In this document: in pieces, positions 25,881 to 36,978 of the stretch
Numbering within the stretch: the first letter of the stretch is position 1
Layout: each line of letters opens with the position of its first letter
Assembly (NCBI RefSeq): GCF_024713975.1
Contig: NC_091111.1
Location: 12,029,001 to 12,093,000, forward strand
DNA length: 64,000 nucleotides
Direction: 5' to 3'
DNA from: Paralichthys olivaceus
Lineage: Eukaryota > Chordata > Actinopteri > Pleuronectiformes > Paralichthyidae
Program-made: the position numbers and the translations under genes
The notes under the pieces: model-generated
Told to the model about the DNA's origin: nothing
The model's database searches: none
The model's input: the letters and a program-made list of their open reading frames with translations, nothing else

Positions 25881-28398
25881 TACATTTTGTAGATGGTCCT
25901 GTAATCTACCAGTTGGTGGCAACAGTGAGTCAGAGGGAACGTAACAAGTTTGCAAATGCAAGTCATTATCATCTTCTTGCCAAACTGGTTCATCATAAAT
26001 ATATCATAATCTAAGTGTATAAGAACAGCATCATATAATTGATGCACATGAAGTGTCACATTATCTGTCACCTTAGTTGCAGTCTAAACTTGGTGCTTCT
26101 CAGCCGACCACATCACATGCTAAGGCATTTACTCCCCAGGGTCACCTAACACCACTAAGCCCTGAACTCCATGAGTCTTTTACCTTGCATTATTTTTGTC
26201 TGCCCCTCATGCCTCCTGCTACTTGCAGGTCTTTACCAGCTCAATGACGCGCCTGTCAGTGTGGCACCACATACAGTGGGATGTAGAGCGAGAGTGAGTC
26301 AAGCTAATGATCTGTGCAAGAGTGGAAATCATTTGCAGAATTTTGCAGAAAATATGGACCTCTTGGGGCATTGGGCTCACCATCTTTGTGGATGAGTGCA
26401 ACATCCCATAATCAATAGTCAATGCCTATTAAAACTTATTGTAACCTATTGTTTTGGTAGGAAATTTTATAACGAAAGTATTGAACAGTTTATCTTTGCT
26501 TTTACCTTAAGTGCCCTGTACAGGCCTTCATTACAAGAGCTTTGTGTACCAGCCAACAAAAGCTATCGTGCCCTCACTGTCCAACTGTAGTCTTACGCCA
26601 CACACACATGCGTTCACACAGCGCATGTGTGATACACATGGACTGACGCGAATAGATCTCTGTGCCGGGCATAAGTGAAATGTTTGGCAAGCACGTAGGC
26701 CACAGGATCGGATCTGTTGAGTCGGTATGAGAATCAACTGATTAGCGCAGGGCCAAAGTAGTTTGCCTTTATACTAATTAGCTTCTGAGGTTTTTTTTTC
26801 TTTTAGTGGACTAACCCATCCTTACTCCCTCTCCCTGGTGGACACAAGTTCACATGCATTCCAAACACCAAATATAATTACAGATGGAATGTGTACAGTG
26901 GACAGACAGAGAAGCAATAACTTTAAGTGCTTCTTAATGACCATTAATGCAATCTTCTCCCAAAACCATCTGCACTGATTTACTCATTGTTTCTAATAAC
27001 AGTGACAGCAGATTAAACATATTCAAAGAGGTATTTTTATTGCATGCTTGCCAAGTGTCAAATAGATGTGGCAGCAGTTAAGAGTAGAACTAATTGCCTT
27101 AGACCTGGCTATATTTAGATGTACAGTAATCAGCAAGAAAGGTCTGAGCTACAGAATGGTGGTGGGACAGATGGGAACTCATTAGATCAGCCTTAGGGGC
27201 TTTGTGCGTTGCCTGGACCCAATTAGCAAAGCAAGTCTCAGCAACTTAAATCAGCTTATAACTATAGGGACCACAGGCCTGCAGCCTAGTGTCTCAGACC
27301 ATCGTCAATACTTAGGTCTGCTGCAGTAGAAGGTATTATTTTCTCTTGTCATTAATGCTCAAGTTTCTTTACCTTGTTGATGAACAGTGCAATTTATCTT
27401 CTTTTATTCATTTATTTTGTTTGTATAGAGATATATGACAGGGACAAGACAATTACACTTACATGTCCAACAATAATGTGCAATTACATGCACGATTCCA
27501 AAATTAACATAAAAATGAGCCATTCATCAATACTAAAGTAATTTGCTTTATGTTATTTCCAATTCATCATCGTCATAATAATAAGTGTTCTGGACAAAAT
27601 CTAATGCAAAGATGTTATGTAGTAGTAGTATATTATGTAGTCTTCTTCAGATCAAAGGGATAGTTCACAGCCAATACAACTGAAGAAAATGGCTGCTTGG
27701 ATTTTATCCCCCTTGTGCCTAATTGCACATATAAATATTCACATAACCAGGAGCATGACGCCAGTGAAGAGTCAGCACCTTTTCTTTTCTTTTTCCTGAT
27801 GGGAGTGTATGAAAATAGAATGATAGTAATGCTTTAAATTAAATTAAAGTGTCAACTCTGTTAACAGGCCTGGTTGACTTGGCCAAAGGGTGAGAGAGAG
27901 AACTGCATTTATTTGGATGTTGTCTTGGGGCCAGTGCGACCTCAGCTTCGCAGGACAGTGAGAGTGGCTGCTGTCGAGCTAATCCTCTTTGCACTCCTCA
28001 CTCCTGCCGCTGTGCTTCAATGCAATTGTTGACTTCATTTCAAAACAGTCAGGTGGTGAACCACAACTCTGCCACACAACGACACTCAACACATATCTTG
28101 GCTGGACTGTCATCTCACTCTACTAGGTTGGATTCTTTATAACAGTGGGGACTATACTTGCATTTTCTCATTTATGGATTACGCCTTAATTTTCAGATTG
28201 GTGCACGATTCCTGTGTGATGGAATCAGGAAAAGTGGATTATTACAAACTGGCTGAATTTATCCCAGGACCAAAGCTGGACAGGGGCAGTGGATGTACAA
28301 TATGGAAAAAAATACAGGTCAGTTTTCTATTTTTTTTTTACCCAGGTTAGGTGTCAACTATAGCAAACAGAGGGCCTTAATTCAAAAAGTGCACTGAT

Positions 28399-28469
28399 TA
28401 ATAATAATGATAATAATGACTTGAATTTATCTATCACCTTTCACGGGACCCAAGGACGCTTTACATATG
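28399..28469 (+). mobile_element. Interspersed-repeat fragment
   Basis: TTGAATTTATCTATCACCTT followed by CACGGGACCCAAGGACGCTT resembles a repeat common in acanthopterygian fish. It is preceded by an (ATA)n-like run. Fragment only. Confidence 0.45.
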
Positions 28470-29339
28470 TTTGTGAGGACAAGACAGAAGAGAAAAGAAA
28501 AATATAATAATAGAAAATACACGAGATAAATCTGTAGTTCAATTTTGAGTGTTATATTGGCAGCATGCCTGGTACAGCTGAATAACAAGTGATCTTTCCA
28601 AAGCAGAGAAACTCTAACACTTGAATAGTCAATAGAGATGTACACTGTGACAGCCTTAATTAAAACTGCAGCTCTTTCATTGATTTTCATCATATCAGCA
28701 TGGATACATGATGTTGTTGAGAATCTGACTGGTGACAGTTGCCTGTGAGAGGGTGGGACGGCATCATGAACAGAGCCAGAAGGTCCCGGAGGAGTTTAAC
28801 TCTGGGAATTAAACAGCTCAGGTCTAAATCTGGCCACCAGTTAATTTGTTGGAAAGCTGCCTTTCTTCTGGCACACACTGTGTCAACACGTGGAGCCCAT
28901 CAGGTGGCCTTCTCCAACATGTTCTGTCTGCATAAAGATTTAAAACATAGAAGATGCAAAAGATGGAAACAGCATTTATTTGGACACACTCATAAAATCA
29001 CAGAGATTCTCCTTATTCCAGTTTAAATTCAGAAGTTGTTGCTGTTACTATGTGTGGAAATTGTAATGAAGACATAAGAGAGTGAGTAAACTGTGGCCTC
29101 AAGGAAATCAAACGTAAAGAAAGTGTTTCCATTGAAAATACCTAAATTCTTAGCTGCTGACAGTGTTTACTGAGCATTTTTATCAGAGCTGTACCAAACG
29201 AACAAATTCCAATCACAATGTCAAAGAATTAAAGATTTAGTGTTGGGTGGCTTTGGCTTAGGTGGGCGTACTTTATACTGATGATGACTCATGTTCAGAT
29301 GATGTAATGTTTAAATCAGTGTGGTGGCAGCAAATGATC

Positions 29340-29522
29340 TTTGCCTCCACTAAGGAGGTTATGTTTTCATCTGCATTTGTTTGTTAGTTGTTGGATCACA
29401 AAAAACTCAACTTCTGTGGAGGGCTGGTGTATGACCTGTTTATATACAGTCTAGACTCTTTGTGTATGACCTGTTTATATACAGTCTATGTGTATGACCC
29501 AAGGAAGAACCCACAAAATTAA
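29340..29522 (+). mobile_element. Dispersed repeat family, copy 3, with internal duplication
   Basis: Starts CTAAGGAGGTTATGTTTTC and ends CAAGGAAGAACCCAC, the same landmarks as 1356-1555 and 4891-5120. The middle holds a perfect 27-bp direct duplication (29427-29453 and 29462-29488). It abuts the inverted-repeat element at 29526. Confidence 0.65.
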
Positions 29523-29525
29523 GAA

Positions 29526-29868
29526 TTAAAGGTCCAGTGTGTAAGATTTAGGTGAAAGGGGTTTTGGGCAGAAATTGAATATAAACTAATCCTAGTGATG
29601 TTTTCAAATGATATGAATGGTTGTTTTCTTTACCATAGAATGGGCCCGTTATATTTTAAAACTTCATATATACATGGAGGGGGGTGCTCTCTGAGGAGGC
29701 CGCCATTTTTTTTACTGTCATCCAAACTGGACAAACTAAAACCTTTTGAGTTGTCATGATAACTGAAGTTCACCACAGGTTCAAGTGGAGGGTGAGATGA
29801 GGGGTATTCAGCTGCAACATGCAACTTCACCTCTAGATGTCACTAAATTCTACACACTGAACCTTTAA
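29526..29868 (+). mobile_element. Inverted-repeat element (MITE-like), copy B, complete
   Basis: A 343-bp element with 25-bp terminal inverted repeats (29526-29550 and 29844-29868) that match at 22 of 25 positions. Both start TTAAAGGT and contain CAGTGTGTA. It has no transposase. It is opposite in orientation to copy A at 25576. It lies about 160 bp upstream of the adcy8-like start codon, so it may lie in or next to that promoter. Confidence 0.85.
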
Positions 29869-30029
29869 GACATTAAGAAATTAGAAGCATGAATTGTCTT
29901 AGTGATGTGAGTAAAGTCTCACTAGCCATCCCCTCTTACACCTCCTGCATTGCTCCTGTTCCTGCTCCAGGCTGCTTCTACTTCCTCCTGATCTGAGACC
30001 AACAGCCTCGGTTAGCTAAAGTCATCACC

Positions 30030-32207
30030 ATGGTGACCTTCACGGAGACGACACAGGTCTCCCCCATGGGGCTGTGTGAGCCGCCCTGCCTGACCGCCAC
30101 CCTGTCACCTGGGCTGCGCCGGAAGAAGATGCTCTGGCAGAATGCTGTGAAACACATCATCATCCAGCAGGAGCTCAACGCTCAGGTGATCCAACACTCA
30201 TAAGTAGATGAACCTGTTTTACAACAAATGTCACATTATTATTTCTTTTATGTTTTAAACTCTTCTATATATGGGCAGAGATTGACACCCATAATACATC
30301 TTACAGTAAACACTCCTGGTTTTATGTTGTGGCAGGTTGGTGTGGAACCAGCACAAAAAATCTTTGTGACAGATGCCTACATGGAGGAGATCAACAGACA
30401 AATCCGCAACAAGGGCTCTCGTGGGGTCACGAAACGCCGCTCCTCCACATTCAGAGTCCACCCCTCCCAGGCCCGCGGCTCAACCAGTACTTTCAGTGAC
30501 TACGCCAGCGATGCCGACTTCTTTGTGCACTGGGGCCGCACTATTCACGGGGTCTACATACCCTCCCTGAGGCACACCTTTAAGTCCCGTGACCTGGAGA
30601 AACTCTACCAGCAGCACTCTTCTCACCAGAGACGCAACTCTCTAGCTATCACAAATGTAATCGATGCTGTGGCCAAGCTGCACGTGTTGGTTCTGTACCT
30701 GGCGCTGGCCCCGGAGGAGTTCACAGACTCTGTGCGTGGCTGCCTGACGGGCATTTTCATGATGTTAGCTATCGCACTGTGCATCGTGGTGTTGACCTGC
30801 AAAGACTCCATGTCCCCACGGTGGCTCCACTATGCTGGCCTGGCTAGCTGGCTATCGCAGACCACACAGGTGCTGGGAGGACTAGGTTACGGACTAGAAA
30901 AAGACCCATCGTGGTACGTTTTGTTCGCACTGTTCGCCACATACACGCTGCTGCCCTTACCTCTGCTGTGGGCCATGTGCGCTGGCTCCCTTACCTCAGT
31001 GCTGCACCTTCTGGTGGAGATAGTGCACTACCACAATGATGCAGTGCTTTTGAGAAAGGTGAGGAAATCAACTGAATGACTTGATCACTACTGTTTCTGT
31101 CATTGATGTTACAGTGGTATGTCTCATATTAATTTTGATTATTCATTATCAATCAAAAAATGCTCCTTTACTGGGTACAATCCTTCAAGATATTGCTTTG
31201 GTCCAGTGTGTAACAATGCTTTAAATTTGGTAATTGTCAGTCCTCCTCCTTATAAATTAATATGCCTGTATAACACAGTATTATAAGATTGTAAACATTG
31301 GCTTAGAAAGTAAATCTCTGTTCTTCTTTGCCTATCTCTCCTCTTTCAGTGCATTTCCAATTTCTCAGTGTGAACCTTTTATATACTGTATGCAGATCTA
31401 GATATGGTTTATCTATTAATTAAATTTGATACTTGCATTGCTATTAGCCTATTATTTAACTTAGAAGTTGTACTTAGATGTTTCCTGTTCCCTGTTTGTG
31501 TAAAAGTGAACAAATCTTCAATATTTTCTCACTTGGATGCAGGTGTTTGCCAAAGGCCTGCTGTACCTGGGCATGAACACAGCTGGCCTCTTTATCCACT
31601 ACTTGACAGATCACGCCCAGAGGCAGGTTTTCTTGGAGACGCGGCGCTGCATTGAGGGTCGGCTCAAACTAGAGCAAGAGAACCAAAGACAGGTGAGGGC
31701 TCCATTGGGCTGTAGGTTAATCTTGGATGAATATGTAAACACAGACATACTGTATTATGACAACTGTTGACTGTTATTACTTTGAAGATGGAGGGATAAA
31801 ATCAGCTGCAATCGAGGGGCCTACCTTGTGCTCCAGTGTTATGCTAAAGGCTTGTGTGGTTTAAACAATGTATTCAAATACCTGTCTTTAAACTGTGAAC
31901 TGAGTGAATCAAACAAACACAAAGTAAACTTCAGTACTTTTCAGGTCTTAATAACTTCTGATTAATAGATTTTTTGCTGTTGAGGCTGTCAGGGGGATAA
32001 AATGCTTCCTCTTGTGAAATGTAAACAGACAGTCTGCCGGTCAAATCATAGATTCTTTATGTCGGCACACAGGAACGTCTGGTGCTGTCAATCCTGCCTC
32101 GCTTTGTTGCCTTGGAGATGATCGCTGACATGAGCTCTTTGGAAGATGAACTCAATCCTCAGGAGTTTCACAAGATCTACATCCACCAGTACAAAGACGT
32201 CAGGTAC

Positions 32208-32259
<52 letters not shown>

Positions 32260-35200
32260 CAGTTTTTACAAGGCTTATGTTTATCTATTGAACACTCTGA
32301 TTTACAGTAAGTCTAAGGTGTTGTGTTGACAGGTCGACAAGAAACTGGACAGCAACTTGAATGTGTCATGCATTGAAAGTCTTTCTTACACAGTTATCTC
32401 TCCTCTCTGCAGCATCCTATTTGCAGATATCAAAGGCTTCACTCTGTTGTCCATGAACCTGTCGGCTCAGGATCTGGTGCGAACCCTCAACGAGCTCTTT
32501 GGACGCTTTGACCGACTGGCAGAGGTAATAACCTCTGCACGTTTTTATTTTATTTATCTATTTATCATAGAGAACAGATTATATATTTTTGAGACAACTT
32601 ACATTCTAATTTCTGTGGTTTCTTCTCTCACAACAGGATCACCACTGCCTGCGAATAAAGATATTGGGAGACTGTTACTACTGTGTGTCAGGGGTCCCTG
32701 AACCACAGCGTGCCCATGCCCGGTACTGTGTCGAGATGGGCCTGGCTATGATCAGCACTATACGGTCAGTCGCAATTCACAGGGACCCTTAATTCAAACT
32801 GCCAAAGTTTCCTGTAAAATATGATAAATGATGATCTATCACAAAACATTTCATTCAATGTGGCTTTTCCGACATAACTTAACTTCCCACCAACACCAGG
32901 TATGTGCAGAAGCAGTTAAACTTTGACATGGACATGAGGATTGGGATCCACACAGGCTCTGTTCTATGTGGAGTGCTCGGACTACAGAAATGGCAGTTTG
33001 ATGTCTGGTCCTGGGACGTGGGCATTGCCAACATGCTGGAGGCCGGGGGAATACCAGGGTGAGTGTCCCTGCTGGTTCCAAAGACTGCATATAAAGATGG
33101 ACATCCCCTCTCCACTCCCCCTTCCACCACATTTCCACTTGTTATAGTTTAGAGATTTCTGTGTTCATCACCGATAATTTTTTTTTGTCTGCTTCCTCTT
33201 CCCCATCACCCAGACGCATCCACATCTCCAGGGCGACACTGGACTGTCTACAGGGCACCTACAAGACAGAGGAAGGTCATGGGCGTGACAGGAACGAGTT
33301 TTTAAGGAGACACAACATCGACACTTTCCTCATCTGCCCTCAGGAGGGAAGGGACAAAGTTGACCACACCAAACCCCCCAGAGTCCAGAAAAAAAACCGA
33401 ATGTGGAACCCGGAGATGCCTTTCAGGAACGCCATTGACATGAACAGTGTAGGTGCTGGGGTTCAAAATAGAGGGATATCACTGTGTGCCCAGTGTCACA
33501 CAGGAAAAAGGGTACAATAGATTATATTATAATTATAATAGTGGTGGAAATCTGAAAATATAGATCCCACAACAGACCTGTCTTTGTCGATTTATTATAA
33601 GAAGCTTCAAACCTTTGCTAAAGGGGTCAATACAGAGACAGAGTCACCAACAGATTGACAAAGTCTCTCTCTGTGTGAGATGTTTTCTATGCTCCTGATT
33701 TTATCTGGTGGGAAAAAGTTGAAAACCAGATGTCACACATTGATAAGGTCTGCCGCTATAACAATGATTTAATGATTGTTTTGCACTTACAAGGCCTTAA
33801 ATTAACTTTATGGCAGCATCCTGCAGTTTCTCACTCCTAAGTAAGCAGAGAGAGAACAGGACACCATCAATTCCATTACATTTTCTTTCCTTACTGTAGA
33901 TCCTGGCTTCCTTTACAAACGGCTCACTGCCCAACATCTGTCAGTCGACTTCCAAAGAGATCAACAAACGTATCAAACATGCAATAGAGGTTCGCAGCAG
34001 TGAGCGTATGCACAAGGAGCACATCACCCCACTCACCCTGGTGTTCAAGGACACACACATTGAGGACAAGGTAAGCAGGGGGAGAGTCAGGCAGCAAAGT
34101 CTTATTTTGTCATTTACCGGTACCTGAAATAAGTTGGATGAAAACATGCTGACGTCTTTTGGTTTGTCCAGTTCTCCCAGATGAGAGACGAAATGTTCAA
34201 CTCCAACTTGGTCTGCTCCTTCATCATGCTCTTGTTTCTCATGGCTGCCCAGGCCCTCATCCCGGCTCCCAGGTATGAAAAACTTCTATGTGTAGTTTAT
34301 ATTACTTTGGTGTCACATGCAGGTTTTCACTCCCTTCCGCCTCTTGTCCTCCTCCCTCATTCTTCCTCTAAAGTATGTTCCCGGCCGTCCTCCAGTTCTC
34401 CGTCTTTTTGCTGATCTACATGCTGCTGCTGCTGTTGGCCCTGGCTGAAGAGTTCAAGTGGACTCCTGCAGCGCTGCAACACCTCTGTTGCTGGATCCAT
34501 GAAAACAACAGCGCCCGCAACCTGCTCACCCTCACCGCCATCGTCATCAACTTTGGCTTGGCCTCGACTGACATGGTGTGAACGTAAACATGCTGTGTAG
34601 CAGGAGATATTCTTTTTCCCACTAGACTGACCCTCATTAAATCCTTGAACACATGTAAATCAAACGAAAGAGCAAACAGTCCTCAAATTCTAATCTGTTA
34701 AAAAATGAAGAAACACAACCTATTGAGCTGATAATACACAAAACAGTGTGTTGATTTTATCCAAACACATAATTATAACCTTCACAATGCAGGATGGAAA
34801 AAAATTTGACAAATAATGCACCAATAATGTCGAAAAACTAAAACACCAGCTCAAATCTTGAGTACGTCCAAAATGACAAATGTGCATCTGCTTCATTGCA
34901 ACATTAACTCATTTAGCCTTTTGTTGGTAGTCAGAGGTTTTATGTGATGTGAATGTTGTGTGTTGTGTGTCTGGGTGCAGGTTTGGTGCATTCTCACTAA
35001 CACAGGAGAGGCCGACATGATGGACAGAACTAACACAGCCTCGCGTCCTCTCACTGTCTGCACTTACCCTGAGGTAGGCTTTATTTTTACCTCAGCCAAG
35101 GAGGTTATGTATTTATGGATGTGCAGGACCAGACACTGGTTTGGGGGAATGATCTATAAAAATGAGTAAATGGGTTAAACATCTTACCACTTAAGTGTTA

Positions 35201-36925
35201 TCACATTTTATTAAACCATAAATGATTTCATCTTATCTGCATTTTTTTAAAACTTTAATATATTTTTGTCTTTATCCTCTGTCGCTCCATCTTTTTCATG
35301 ACTTCACTCTTTCCTCAGGTGTTTGTGTTGAGCGGTGTGATCGCCATGGTGACTTGTGCCGTGTTTCTGCGTCTAAACTCTCTGCTGAAGCTGGCGGTCT
35401 TGCTGCTGGCAGTGGCCGTGTACTCTTACCTCATCCATGTGGCCTTCCTCACACTCATACGCCACGATATGCAAAATGGGTCAGTGCGAAACATGTACTG
35501 TCCTACTATTGTCTCTTTAAGGACATTTATTTCACACATAGTTCACATCTCTATATTCCATCTCTCTTTCTTTACTTCTGCACAGGTCTCATTATGTCCG
35601 GAGGAAAGGAATCTCTATCATTCTTATGATGATGTTTATTGTTGCTGTCTTCTACAATGGACGACAGGTACTTGGTGTGTTCATAGTCTTAGTCACAAAC
35701 TAAGCTGATGTGTAACAGCAGGTCATCTCTAATAAATGGTATATCTATCTGCCTTTTGTTCTGCAGTGGGAAGCCACTGCCAGACTGGACTTCCTGTGGC
35801 GTCTGCAGGCCCAACAGGAAGTGGAGGACATGAGAGAGCTGCGAGAACACAATGAGTGTTTGTTACACAACATTCTGCCCATGCACGTTGCCCGACATTT
35901 CCTGGACCGGAGCAAGCATGACGAGGTACCAAAGACACCCTCTCTGACTCAGACCATGAGTTCCCAGGAATCTTCCTCAGCAAATTTATTTATTCTCACA
36001 TAATTTGGACTCCAATGCCTTAATCAAGGGAGAACAGAAGAACGGCTCCAAAATCCAAATTAATTTTTAAATTATATTTTGGATAAACTGGACTCTTAAA
36101 ATAAGTAAATATATGTTAGTGTTGCTGTTTATGGCTTTTTTTAAAAACTGAAATAAATGAAGACTTAATGTAATAAACATATTGGATAGTATTTATATTA
36201 AAAGTGATTTTACATTATACCTTTACATTTTGTACATTTTCTTCTGCTGACCAAACGAAGAGCCCAAATATTAGCAGATGTGTTTTTGAATTGTCCTGCC
36301 AAACATTACAGCATATGACTTTTAATTTTAATTGCAGGAGGTTTACTCCCAGTCCTATGATGAAGTTGGTGTGATGTTTGCTTCCATCGCTGGGTTCAAT
36401 GAGTATTTTGAGGAGAAGGAGATCAGACACGAAGGAGTGGACTGCCTCCGACTACTCAATGAGATCATCGCTGGCTTTGATGAGGTGAGGGTTAGACTGA
36501 AAATTAAACTGTGAGCTGTACAGTAGCTCACATCATTGATTTAACCATATGTTTAAATATACTCAAAGGTAATGGGACTTGCTGAAATAATAGTTACCTG
36601 GTTCTCAATCATTGCAGTTGAAACAGTATTTACCTTCATATTCATCTGATAAAAATAAGAACGAAGGACAAATGGGATTGATTTTCATTGCTCTACTAAA
36701 CTCACTCAATGTGGGAGATAATCACATCTTTATCTCTATGTGATTCTTCTTCCAAGTTGCTGGAGGAGTCGTACTTTCACTATGTGGAGAAGATTAAGAC
36801 CATCGGGAGCTGCTACATGGCAGCTTCTGGCTTAGCTCCAGACAGACAGGTGGGCGATCCTCTCGTTCATCGTTTGTTTTGCCCTTCAATCATTGGCAGC
36901 AGCTTTAATAAATCCATTCTTCCAC

Positions 36926-36978
<53 letters not shown>

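Larger units (their letters stand above)
21523..30029. other. Head-to-head intergenic region, efr3b / adcy8-like
   Basis: About 8.5 kb between the start codons of two divergent genes, so it should hold both promoters. It contains (GA)n, a long (CA)n, two copies of a terminal-inverted-repeat element, and one dispersed-repeat copy. CpGs are more frequent at about 24480-25090 than nearby, which could mark an upstream efr3b promoter or untranslated exon. I could not tie it to the coding exons by splice sites. The stretch 26900-27330 is non-repetitive and rich in ATTA-type motifs. No protein-coding gene was recognised. Confidence 0.5.

Noticed and set aside
28739..29026. 95-codon plus-strand open frame with basic residues
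   Set aside because: No recognisable domain, no plausible splice neighbours, and it lies in AT-rich spacer. Length is within chance.
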